This document shows positions 30,998 through 41,429 of a stretch of DNA of 64,000 bases, one piece after another. The position numbers and the translations under genes were made by a program. Under the pieces are notes generated by a model. It worked only from the letters and a program-made list of their open reading frames with translations. It was not told the origin of the DNA and searched no databases. The DNA is from Blastomussa wellsi (Eukaryota; Cnidaria; Anthozoa; Scleractinia; Plerogyridae): the NCBI GenBank assembly GCA_947652115.1, contig OX393562.1:22978923-23042922 (forward strand). The letters run 5' to 3'. The stretch's first letter is position 1. The number at the start of each line of letters is the position of its first letter.

Positions 30998-31475
30998 TAC
31001 GACTGAAACCCGCATCTTTATTTTACTATAGCCTTGAGTTAAACATGTTTTAAATTATATTGGCTAAGTTATTGGTCACTATAAATTAAACGAATGTTCA
31101 CAGTCAATCATTATTCTATCTTGTGTTTTACAAATTACCGAAACAAAAGATTCATGTGTATTTGTTTCATTGGACATGGCGTCATCTTTGCCAGTTATCT
31201 GTTCCCTTTTAACATACAAAGAGTTGCGACTGAATACAAAATGATACGACTAAAACCCGCATCTTTATTTTACTATAGCCTTGAGTTAAACATGTTTTAA
31301 ATTATATTGGCTAAGTTATTGGGCACTATAAATTAAACGAATGTTCGCAGTCAATCATTATTCTACCTTGTGTTTTACAAATTACCGAAACAAAAGGTTC
31401 ATATGTATTTGTTTCATTGGATAGGGCGTCATCTTTGCCAGCTATCTGTCCCTTTTAACATACAAAGAGTTGCGA
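30998..31475 (+). repeat. Tandem duplication, period 247 bp
   Basis: Two near-identical copies, 30998-31229 and 31245-31475, both running from TACGACT through CCCGCATCTTTATTTTAC to GAGTTGCGA. They differ by only a few bases, so the duplication is recent. A diverged third fragment (CAAATTACCGAAACAAAAGA and flanks) is at about 31617-31690. Confidence 0.85.
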
Positions 31476-32265
31476 ACCATTAATCGAATTTCGTTGACAA
31501 TGTTTACTATTAACACTTTTTGTAACAACGGAAATGATGCGGTAAAGCAATGGATAAATAGGAGAGAAGTAAAACACAGTGAAACAAAACGAAATCAGAT
31601 CCGACCAAGATGACAACCAATCATTATTTTACCTTTGTCTTGTACAAATTACCGAAACAAAAGATCCATATGTGTTTGTTTCATTGGTCTTGTTTCTTTA
31701 TTTGCGGATTAATTTTTTTATGTCAAGCATGGTTGTCGGAGACAAATAGTTAGTAATTAAATGAGAAATGGCAACCTGTATGTGAGACATTGTAACAACT
31801 ATAGAATATTCCCGGCAAGGCCACTGACGCCTGACATGAAACAAATTTTAAAATATGGAACTGCTATTTTTATTTTTTCTTCCATATGAAACCGATATTC
31901 CCTAATTAGCTAATTACTTGATGCAGGTTGTACCTGTCGACTTGTCAGGTTGCTAAGTAAACTGTGCATACAGGCAGAACTCAAATTTGTAAACTACGCA
32001 TAAGTTTAGAACAAACAACAATGGATAATGGCAAATTTAAACAATCAATAAGCAGTGATTACGTTACTAATGATAACCCGCCTAATTGTTTGTTTGTTTT
32101 TTCACGTACGTTTCCTGTGCTGTTGAAAGTAAAAAATTTACTAATTTCTATAGGTGTTGTGCAATGAGACTCTTTTCGAAACAAAGGAAAATAGAACGGG
32201 GCTAAAACCAGCAGCGGATCCAGACCTTGAGCTGAGGGGGGGGGGGGGGCGCTTTGAAATATTTA

Positions 32266-32685
32266 TATAATTTGGTTTCATCAACTGGGTTGATAATGTG
32301 AATTGGTCACCGTAAAGAAAAAATTTTTCTACTAGAGTTTTGCGGCTTTCCGTGTTTCCTTGTCTGCGGCCTTTCCCTTCACCAAGGACACGGAAAGCCG
32401 TAAAACTCTGGAACAAAAATTTATTTTTCAAATGGGCACTCTTAATCCTCACGGCATCAACGAACGCTTTTCATTCAACTAATTTATTCCGTTGTTTTCA
32501 CGTTACCAGGCACCAGCCAGTAGCGAAGCTCCATCTTTCTGTATATAAAAAAACACACGACCCACAATTCCTTGATTCGCTCCGACGAAGGGCTAACGCT
32601 CGAAACGTCAGCTCTTGAATCTCTTTACGGTGACCAATTCACATTATCAACCCAGTTGATGAAACCAAATTATATTGTTATACTT

Positions 32686-32727
<42 letters not shown>

Positions 32728-32734
32728 CTATTCA
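32266..32734 (+). mobile_element. Inverted-repeat element, copy 2, with 13-bp target duplication
   Basis: Flanked by TTTGAAATATTTA at 32253-32265 and 32735-32747. A perfect 49-bp inverted repeat (32270-32318 against 32622-32670) begins ATTTGGTTTCATCAACTGGG. A second internal inverted pair reads GGCTTTCCGTG against CACGGAAAGCC. After the right arm comes the same tail as in copy 1 (CCGACGCAGCAC, ending CCCTCTATTCA). A short frame inside ends SLRRRANARNVSS, possibly a residue of a retroelement protein. Family not certain; Penelope-like or LINE-mobilised is my best guess. Confidence 0.7.
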
Positions 32735-34087
32735 TTTGAAATATTTAGGTGGGGAGTCATGTGCGACGCCGAATATGTGCACCATTAACACAAAATAAAG
32801 GGGTGAATAAGGGGGTGCCCGGACTCCCGGGCCCCTCCCCTAGATCCGCCATTATCATTGTACCTGTCATAAAAATATTTTGCGCGTCACAACATCTTCA
32901 CAATTAATATCGAGACGAGCTAAACCGATAACCATCGTAAGGGCAAAAATGGAAAAAAGTTGATTGTGTGATACTTACCGTACTAATAAGTCCATTGTAC
33001 AAACCAAGAACCAGTCTGACGTGACGATGTCTTAAATCTTACGTGACTAGCATATCTGAAACACTCACATAATATATGCCTACCCATATGTCCGCTACAC
33101 TGAGAAAACTTCAATCGATTCCCCGGGGATCGATTCATGACAATTTCGTCTTGACGTGCAAAGGAAATTGCTAATGCTGCTAACTCGCCCTAGCCTGCGA
33201 GCAGGCTCTGGCTAGACGGGGGTGGGTCGGGGGGGGTTGTGCATTGGAGCCTGCCGAGAAAGGTTTCATGCCGACGTGCTCCGCACCAGATTCTCGTGCA
33301 AGTTCTGATTGGTCAGATCCAGGAGGTGGTTGACAGGTTTGATCGACGTCTCCAATTTACCGACGCGATTCAAAATTTGCATATAAATGAAAATCGTAAA
33401 CATTGTATCTTCTGGCTGTTTATTAACGGTTTACAGATCTAAAAACAACATTTATGAGCCTTTCGCTGAGGAATTTCGTAGACGTCTCGCTTGGTATTTT
33501 CATGGCGAAACTCTTTCGCTTCGCAGATTGTGTAATTCCAGCCGGTGAACCGAACGAAGCACCTCTGATATTTATCGAATTGTGGTCTTGTCTGGAGATG
33601 CACTATGTCTAGCAAACTATCAACTGTCAGCCGGCTCATGACTTCTAGCGAGGCTCGTGGGCCACGCTTTGATCAGGGACAACAAGTAGTTCCTTATTTT
33701 TGGAAACGTTGAAGATCGGTGGCGAGGTTATTCTTTAAGAATTCTGGGAATTACAGGTTAACGGCTTTTTACAAGATAGGGAATGGAGATTAATTTGCAA
33801 AGAGCTGGATAAACCCGGAGCAAAGTGTATATTTTCGTGCAAATCTATTTACATTCCAATGCATCCCCGCGAAGTTAATGAAATGTTGGGAAGATTATTG
33901 ACTGCTTAAAATACAAGGGGGAGGAATGGCGGCTTGGACCCTTTGTCGACGGGCTCCACCGCCCCCCCTACCCACCCGACCCACCCCCGGAGCCTGTTCA
34001 CACCCCTTCCCACCCCCGGAGCCTGTTCACAGGCTAGATCACATGTTATCTATTGTCTTGAATTTTAAGTTAATCTATTTTAAGCAG

Positions 34088-35600
34088 GTTCTTGAACCAT
34101 GTGGATGTGGCTACACCTCAATGGCTGGTCCTTACGGCTCTACTTCTTGTTGCGGAAAGTCAAAGATTTCAGGAGAAAAGAAGGATGCACCAAAAGAAAA
34201 GAGGAACACCGAAGACGAAAAGAAGCAAGAATCCAAGCGATGTGGGTGTGGCGGCAGCTGCGGCTTTGAAGGCTGTCTCGGGTGTGGTGGATGTGGTGGA
34301 TGTGGCGGATGTGGCGGATATGGCGGATGTGGTGGATGTGGCGGATGTGGTGGATGTGGCGGATGTGGGCACGGAGGATGGGGTGGTCATGGAGACTGGT
34401 TTGGTGACGTTGGACACAGTGACTGGTTTGGTGGATTTGGACACCACGGAGGATACGGAGGGTATGGGCATGGAGGATGGGGAGGATATGGTCATGGATG
34501 TGGTTGCGGTGGATGTGGCGGATACGGTGGATGCGGCGGATGTGGCGGTTGCGGTGGATGTGGCGGTTGCGGTGGATGTGGCGGTTGCGGTGGATGCGGT
34601 GGATGTGGCGGTTGTGGAATTTTCCGATCTAAGCTGGCCAAAAATGACAAAGAGCAGCCGGAAAAGCAATCTAAAGAGGGCCCTCAGCCTAACCAAGATG
34701 ACAAATCTTTACCTACTGCAGGTAAGAAGGAGGAAAAGGCAAGTAAACGATGGGGACCTTGGGGTGGTTGTGGAGGATGCGGAGGATTCGGCGATCTGGG
34801 TGGATTCGGAGGCTGTGGAGGACTTGGTGATTGGAACTGGGGTGGTGGATGTGGTGGTCCTTTTGGAGGTTGGGGTGGCTGGGGTGGTTACGGAGGTTAT
34901 GGTGGTTTCGGAGGTTATGGCGGCTGTGGCTTCGGAGGTTATGGTGGCTGTGGAGGTCCTTGCTTTGGAAGTGGGCCTGCACCCATGGGAGGGGGACCAT
35001 GGACATTTTTCAATGAAGGATGCTGCAAGTCTAACGTGGGTGATAATGCTCATGATGAAAAATCTCCATCCAAAGAGGCTGCACCGTTGTCAGTGAAGCC
35101 AGCTCAGGGACCTGTGCAAGGGGATAAAAACAATGTTGCCGCCGCAGCTGCTGTTCCCGCCGCTGCAAAGCCTGCTCAACCAGCGCCAGCACTTGCACCT
35201 GCCAAAACTGAAGATCAACCAGCAACCCAGGGAAAGGCATCGAAACGCTGCGGAATTGGCTTTGGAGGTTACGGGAATGGCTGTGGATTCGGGTATGGCG
35301 GATTCCCTGGAGGATTTGGTCATGGCGCCTTCGGACTCTTAGGCCATGGATTTGGTTTCCCGGGCTACGGTTATGGCTACGGCCTGGGATATCCAGCTTA
35401 TGGATATGGATATGGATTTCCATTTTCGTTTGCCCGATCAAAGGTTTCTCAAAAGAGTAAGGACGTTAAGCCGAATACTCGAGGGGAGATCCCGTTTGCA
35501 GTAGATAAATCGGAGAGAAAAAAACAAACTATACATCTGGGATATGGTTATGCCAGCGGCGACAACTACCGTCTTGGATATGGTTTTGGCGGAATGGGAG
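34088..35600 (+). CDS. Gly/Tyr-rich secreted precursor, exon 2 (Gly-Cys arrays)
   Basis: Acceptor TTTTAAGCAG, phase 0, reading VLEPCGCGY. It contains four Gly-rich domains separated by signature-plus-linker blocks: CGKSKISGE, then ...ESKRCGCGG and a long GGC tandem array; IFRSKLAKN, then ...ASKRWGPWGG; CCKSNVGDN, then an Ala/Pro-rich linker and ASKRCGIGFGG; FARSKVSQK. Every domain therefore begins just after a Lys-Arg site and ends in the [KR]S signature. Donor GGGAG/GTAAAG at 35600 leaves phase 1. If the intron is retained, translation stops at 35617 and an AATAAA follows at about 35620, so an alternative short 3' end is possible. The antisense and +1 frames are open only because of the repeat composition. 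Confidence 0.8.
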
Positions 35601-36046
35601 GTAAAGACATCTTGTGAGAATAAATACATCTGGATCGACTAATCAAGCCACAGTAGCAAAAATACTCATACTATATATCAACAAGTTTATTCTTACTTAG
35701 TTATTACCAACCGAGAATGTGATCTCAGTTAGAATATTGAATTATCCTGTTGGTTACTTTTTGCCACGAAAACAGCAATCTAAAAGTTACTTGATGTAAA
35801 ACAAGATATGACGAAGGCAGATAGCTTTTTTTCAGTGGTGTAAATATTTAAATTATGGTAATTACGTATGACCTTTTAGCAAATCAGGGTGCTTTTTATT
35901 TTATCTGCATTAAGAAAATCTCTGATATCCTCTTTGATTAGATTTCAATCGAGACTTTGGTGCATAATTATAAGACGATATACAGGAATTTCAAATAGCA
36001 CGGCGAAATCGCATTTTTGGTAATCGTTGTTTTTTTCCTGTTTCAG

Positions 36047-36535
36047 GTTTAGCAGGCTATCACGGAGTTGGTGGCGTTACTGGAACCTCCGTTTATCGAT
36101 CCAAAATCCCGAAGGGAAACGTAAAGGGATTCAAAAGGTGGGGCTGGGGACATGGTGGGTATGGACATGGATTTGGTCGTGGACACGGAGGTTGGGGATA
36201 CGCCGCACCTTACGGCCACCCTATCACACATCCCGGATTTACAAGTATTGGATTTCCTGGTCATGCCATGGCAACATTCGACGTTAAAAATAGCATAGCG
36301 CAGAAGCGTGGAAAACAAAAGCGACAACTAATTCCAATGGGTGCGGTTGGTCCAGGTCCATTGGCTCTTCCCGCCTCCATCCCTGCCGCACTTCCAGCTG
36401 CCGTTACGCCCCTGGCTCTTCCTGCCACGTACCATGCACCATTGTATGCACCAGTCGCGCACCAAGTCGCTGCTGTTCCATCATACGCCGCTATTCCCGC
36501 AGCTGGTGGCGTGCCCGCAGCGCTGCCCGTTGGCT
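36047..36535 (+). CDS. Gly/Tyr-rich secreted precursor, exon 3
   Basis: Acceptor TTTCCTGTTTCAG, phase 1. Encodes LAGYHGVGGVTGTS, the signature VYRSKIPKG, FKRWGWGHGG and a His/Gly-rich domain, then DVKNSIAQK, a KQKRQLIPMG cleavage site and an Ala/Pro-rich hydrophobic tail. The KRQL site and DVKNSIAQ closely resemble the Lys-Arg-Gln and VETAKSTIP units of the giant minus-strand protein, linking the two genes. Donor GTTGGCT/GTGAGT, phase 1. The exon is easy to overlook because its true frame starts without a Met. Confidence 0.7.
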
Positions 36536-37447
36536 GTGAGTAGATTTCTGCGGTTATTATTATCGAATTGACGGAATATTTCACTCGAATTGCGATTTTT
36601 GTAGGTTTATAAACACAGTTTGTGAAAGTAACCGAGCGGATAATATCATTCCCAACTTTTAACTGTTTAATTTCACACATGTGATATGAAAGATAGTACA
36701 TTTTATGCATCTCCTCTCAACTAACTACTCCCTCTCCCCTCTTAACAACAAAAAGGAATGATTGATGCAATTCCTTTACTATGTGTAAACCTGTGCCTCA
36801 CGAAAAATCTTTTGAGCATACTATTTTGTTCGATAAGGTGGGGCCAAAAAGATTCGATAAAGCCCGCACCTACCTCGACCTACCTCGGAATTTCATTTAT
36901 TATCCTTGATGACAATGTTTTGCAGTTCGATGCAACTATATATTGTTTTTTATTTGCTTGTTATCATTTGCAAATGTTATAATTTTTTAAACAGCACGGC
37001 CCCTCCTCCTGTCCCCACTCCCCCTGCCAAAGTAATCGCTGCAACTGAAACACTCAAAAGTAGATAATGGTAATGGATTTGTATGGCGCATTTTCCATAT
37101 ACATGTTCAAATGCGGAGGTCAGCGTGTAAAGGCGCCTACGGCAGCCGCTATCAGTCCATTCATGATCTCACCCCACCCACCCAACCCATGAGAACATAT
37201 GCAAACAGACCAGACCACAGAACCAAGAACTCTGTGTCCTACTCTTTACGATTAGTGTGTGGGTTCTTTAACATCCCCAGCTGACCCGTAACATTGAAGA
37301 TACAGGACACGCAACCTACGGTTTTATCGTCCTTATCCGAGAAGACTAGAACATCTAACCATTTGCAGACGTAGTTACAAAGTTACATGTTATTTCAGTT
37401 ATTTTAAGTTACACGCCTACATTTGGTGTTTGTGTTTGCATTTTTAG
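36536..37447 (+). other. Intron 3 of the Gly-rich precursor gene
   Basis: Begins GTGAGT and ends TGCATTTTTAG. No coding potential or recognisable repeat was seen. Confidence 0.55.
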
Positions 37448-37563
37448 TACACTTTGGTGGACCAGCCTTCGGTGGACTTGCCCTAGGCCGCTCAAATATG
37501 CCACAGGGACAACCTTTTTCACCCTTCGGTAATATCAAGAGATCAGAAATGCCGAACGAATGA
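37448..37563 (+). CDS. Gly/Tyr-rich secreted precursor, terminal exon 4
   Basis: Acceptor GCATTTTTAG, phase 1, giving HFGGPAFGGLALGRSNMPQG, then PFGNIKRSEMPNE and TGA. The signature LGRSNMPQG and the IKRSE dibasic site repeat the plan of the earlier exons, which supports joining this short exon to the gene. The first AATAAA downstream (37709) lies inside a MITE at 37703-37923, so the element may supply the polyadenylation signal. Confidence 0.7.
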
Positions 37564-37702
37564 ATGAAGAACCTAAAGGGGTAAACATGTTTGTTTTGTG
37601 AAAACGTAATTACTACTCTTGTTGATCAGTTCTGGCAGCTGGTATATACTGTACCGAAGGCAATCTCTTAACAAAAGAGGAAAAAAGTGTGTCGACAGAG
37701 CA

Positions 37703-37923
37703 TTTATCAATAAAGGGCAAAATTACTGAGCGCTGATTGGTTGAGAGAGAGGGCATTTTTTCTTAATCGAGGGCATTTTTAGTACAGTAATCAAGAGAGG
37801 GCATGATTACCTGTTAATGATTGGCTAATCCGTTAATTGCCGTAGCGCTAAACAGGCTTCCCAGATAAAAATAGACTGCGCGCGTGATTTTCCTTCGTAT
37901 AAATTTTGCCCTTTATTGATAAA
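37703..37923. mobile_element. MITE with 21-22 bp terminal inverted repeats
   Basis: Begins TTTATCAATAAAGGGCAAAA and ends with its reverse complement TTTTGCCCTTTATTGATAAA. 221 bp, no coding capacity. Confidence 0.8.
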
Positions 37924-37924
37924 C

Positions 37925-38066
37925 AAGTAATCCCATGAGACCTCGTACTATTAAGGATTAATTGCACTTGAATTTGTCCAAATTGCCCTCGTCGCTTCGC
38001 GACTCGGGCAATTTTGAAAACTCTCGTGCAATTAATCCTTAATAGTACTTGGCCTCATGTGATTAC
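37925..38066. mobile_element. Adjacent fold-back element
   Basis: GTAATCCCATGAGACCTCGT and following bases through ATTAAGGATTAATTGCAC pair with GTGCAATTAATCCTTAATAG through CATGTGATTAC. Arms of about 42 bp with a few mismatches surround a GTCGCTTCGCGAC hairpin centre. It abuts the previous MITE. Confidence 0.75.
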
Positions 38067-38140
38067 CTATACTAATCATGCAAGGTAGAACATATTTATT
38101 TCGACACAAGTTTTTCCGTTGGGTTTGTGTAATACCAGGG

Positions 38141-39811
38141 GTAGTCAATCGATAAACCGATAATCGATAATATTCGATAACAATCGAAGATTGATATCGA
38201 TTTCCGATACCAATCGATAGAAATCGATAGAGAAATAAAGTTGTGTGTTCGATCGATATCGATTTCCGATAGAAACCGATAACGATTGATTTATCGAATG
38301 TTATCGATTGTTATCGAAAAAGATTTTTGTCGTTTTACAAGTTAATCATCGATACAACGTTGTTTGTATGGTTTTGCATGCAGCAGTTTTACAAACAAGT
38401 ATTATTATCTACATACTCGGTCAAATTGATCGTCAAAACACACGCTGTGCGGGCCGCAACGGCCCTGAAGCTGATTGGTTCACGCGATGAATTTAAACCA
38501 ATCAGATTATGTTCAGACCGTTTGAAGCGCGAAAACCATCGAGGTGCGTACGAGCGAAAAGCAAGCTTTGAAGTTCAGTTTCACATAAAACGCATAGTTT
38601 TCAGAGAGAAAAATCGGTCTACTTGTTATAAATGGGAAGAATACAGACAAAAAATTCGGATTAAGACTTGAAGATAGGCTAGAAGCAAGAGCACGATCCA
38701 GAAGAAACAAAGAAAGCAAGTTCTTGTCGTCTTTACAAGAAGCGAAACGTCGTTCACTTGATTGAAGTACTGCGGGAATTTTACACCGACGATCAACTGG
38801 AAATTGTAAGTTCGTTAAATATTGATTATCTATGAGTTGGCGATTATTTTCAGAGACTTTGTAGCTGTATCGGCAAAGTTCTGCACCTGTTCAAAACAAA
38901 TCGGTCCGGCTTTTACAGTTATAACATTTTCAGCGCGAAGTAAGTTCCTATTTGTATTCTTGAAAATATTATTAAATTTGTGAATCATCAGGATGTTATT
39001 TGACCTTGTATATGGATAATAATTACATTAACATGACTTTACCCTATTGTCTGGTGGAAGGATTGTTGGACGAATTCCGAGCCAGATTTCCCACTTGTTT
39101 TCCAAGCTAATAGACGATACCACGGACAAATAACCTTTTTTGCCATGGGTTTTATCAGTGATTTCAAGGTTTATTTTTCAAGATAAGAAAATAGCGAACA
39201 CTTAATAGCGGAAAGTTAGAGAACGTGTTCCTTGCGAGGTTTAGCCTGGAAGCCCGAACAACACAACGGTGTCGACGAGTCTTTGACTTCTTTCGGTCTT
39301 TGCTTGAGAGAGATGTTTATTTTATTATGCAGAGTGAAATAACAGCCTCTGCCGAGCCAAGTGCGGTACCTTATGCTGAAAGATGGCAGCGATCTGGAGG
39401 GCTCCAATTCACTACGCGAGATTGCCACAAAAGACGAACAGGAAGCAGTACATAACGCTGGAATAACTGGACATGTAAAAAGATTTTAAAACGCCGGAAA
39501 ACCAAGTGGAATGAACACACCGTCTTGACTAGAAGATGAAATCGATAATAAAATGCTTAACCTTTAACGCCTTTTTCGTATATTTGTTTACTATGAAGCA
39601 AAGCCAGTCTCCAGTAATATGTTTGAAATAAATGCTCTTTTGGTTTATCGATTGTTATCGATTGCTATACATTTTTGCCAATCGATAACAATCGTTAATA
39701 ATTTTTCTGTGAGTTCGATTGTTATCGATTACCGATATCAATCGATAACAATCGCGATTGATATCGAGTGTATCGATTGACTTTGGGTATCGATTTCTAT
39801 CGATTGACTAC
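38141..39811. mobile_element. 1.67 kb element with ATCGATA-rich inverted ends
   Basis: Starts GTAGTCAATCGATA and ends TATCGATTGACTAC. Both ends are about 150 bp of degenerate ATCGATAACAATCGAT units in opposite orientation (38141-38320 and 39645-39811). The interior includes an open frame of 114 codons at 38327-38671 that is Lys/Arg-rich and unrecognised, and a 76-codon frame at 39225-39455. No transposase motif identified, so a non-autonomous element is likely. Confidence 0.65.
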
Positions 39812-40666
39812 GCTCGCTGTAATAATATAACCGAAATATTGCAAAATCAATCCATGTTCGCCCAAACAAAAGATTTTATTATATCTAACAAAAATGCAAA
39901 TAAACCTTTTTATTTCAGGTTAAAAGGTACAACGAAGAAATTCCATCCCACAAGAAATCAAACAAAATGTGGATAATTTTTGTTTTTTTATCATTAAAAT
40001 AGCAAAGCTTTGTAGAGAGGTGTTATAGGAAGTTTGTAACCATCTACAAAGTGCGTCAGCGCTAACAGTCCATGCGCCGCAAACAACGGCTACTTTACCA
40101 AAGACATTTTTAATTTTAAGTCGTCAAAAATAAACTGACATTATTGATTTACATATGTTCGTTTATCGTCGTCCTTAGTGTTATTTCTTTTATCCTTTTA
40201 TACTGGTAAGAATCCGTTTTCTCGTAACTTAAATAGACAACGTTAAGTTAGAAATACTTTTGAGAATACGGAAACTGATCACTGTTGGCCGAGCGAACTA
40301 GTCATTGCAAAACTTTGCGTCATAACATTTCGGCTTTGGCGCGATGGCAATGAAACTTTAGGACAACTTTCTCCAATCATTCAGTATAATATGATTAAAT
40401 TTGATTGAACGGTTGAAAAATATTTTGAATGTTGTTGGCGTTTTACTAGACCCACCTTTTTGAAAAAAATCGCACCCAGCAAAGAAATTTGCTGATATAT
40501 ATTCGTTAAACTTCTGGAATCAGCGTTTATTAACTTAAGTTATATAAGCCAAGTTTCAAGAAAATCGTTGCAGCATATTTTCTATACTTGATGCTCTTCG
40601 ACTAAGCATGCCACGAACCTAAATTTCTGTTAGAAGCCTCGATGCTTGCTAGTGTAGTCACAGGTA
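39812..40666. other. Intergenic, nothing recognised
   Basis: AT-rich, stops in all frames, no repeat structure detected by eye. Confidence 0.45.
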
Positions 40667-41429
40667 GCCCATACGTTGTATCATAGGCGTACGGGACGGG
40701 GGAGGGGGGGCGGGGGGCTGCAGCCCTTCCCCCCCACTTTGGACAAGACAACATGGGAGAATTTTTTGGGCAATTGGTTAACCCCCCCTGGCAAAAAATT
40801 GCCCGTACGCTTATGCGTTGTATGTAATATTTATGTGACGTTACAAGGTACTAGGTAAGAGAATATATGAGAAAAGTTCGAAAATTGCCCTAAATTCTAC
40901 GTGTGGAAAAGAATGCAGATAAAAATAACTTACCTTGTGTATTCCTTGCATTATTTTGATGTCTCTGTGGTCCTGGCTTCGATTTTAAGACATTTACTTT
41001 AAAGATATTTACTTTCGGACTCTAAATTTCAAATTCTGCTTTCGTTGGATTCGCGGAAAAGGAAAAGGTGGGAAGTTATGAAACACCACGCGCTTGAGGG
41101 AACACGTGGTTCATAATTTCCCGCCGTTTCTAGTGAAACTTCCCCAGGGGCCGAAACACGGTAAAATTTGCATGATAAATATTTTCCTGTGCCTCTCCAG
41201 TGTTGAGAGCAATTTTTTTCACAATAGCGCGGTCGCTACGCTGACGCAAGCAGGATTTGTCTTTAAATCGACCCCAGCACCACAGAGACATCAAAATAAC
41301 GTAAGGAAAACACAAGGTAAGTCATTTTTATTTGCATTCTTTTCCACACGTACAATTTAGTGCAATTTTCGAACTTTTCTGATATATTCTCTTACATAAT
41401 GTCACGCAAATAACATACAACGTATGGGC
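40667..41429. mobile_element. Long fold-back element with nested insertion
   Basis: Left arm (from GCCCATACGTTGTA, resuming after the insertion as GTTGTATGTAATATTTATGT and on through AAGTTCGAAAATTGCCCTAA to TTACCTTGTGT near 40940) is the reverse complement of the right arm (ACACAAGGTAAG near 41312 to CGTATGGGC at 41429). The arms are about 120-150 bp with small mismatches. The centre contains a second, smaller inverted pair (GGGAAGTTATGAA against TTCATAATTTCCC). No coding capacity. Confidence 0.7.
40682..40815. mobile_element. 134-bp hAT-like MITE with 8-bp target duplication
   Basis: Inserted in the left arm of the surrounding fold-back. It is flanked by CGTTGTAT at 40674-40681 and 40816-40823. 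Terminal inverted repeats are CATAGGCGTACGGG and CATAAGCGTACGGG (one mismatch). An 8-bp duplication is characteristic of hAT-type transposition. Interior is G-run/C-run rich. Confidence 0.75.

Larger units (their letters stand above)
30562..34087 (+). other. Intron 1 of the Gly-rich precursor gene (3.5 kb)
   Basis: Begins GTAAGG and ends TTTTAAGCAG. It contains a 247-bp-period duplication, an inverted-repeat element with a 13-bp duplication, a G-run at 32236-32249 and copies of a GCCTG-TTCACAGGCTAG-type repeat near 33190 and 34020. The open frame running into exon 2 from 33926 is repeat-derived and is not used as the start. Confidence 0.6.

Noticed and set aside
33439..33639. 66-codon minus-strand frame near intron 1 end
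   Set aside because: Starts MSRLTVDSLLDIVHL and looks ordinary, but I recognise no family, and it lies within a repeat-laden intron. Too weak to annotate.
33926..34087. Met-initiated Pro-rich N-terminus joined to the Gly-Cys exon
   Set aside because: The segment is made of GCCTGTTCACA-type repeats and ends in a clean acceptor TTTTAAGCAG, so it is intron. Exon 2 begins at 34088.
34092..35096. Val/Asp-rich frame overlapping the Gly-Cys exon
   Set aside because: Frame-shifted reading of GGC/GGA repeats. The Gly-Cys frame carries the Lys-Arg sites and signatures and connects by phase to other exons.
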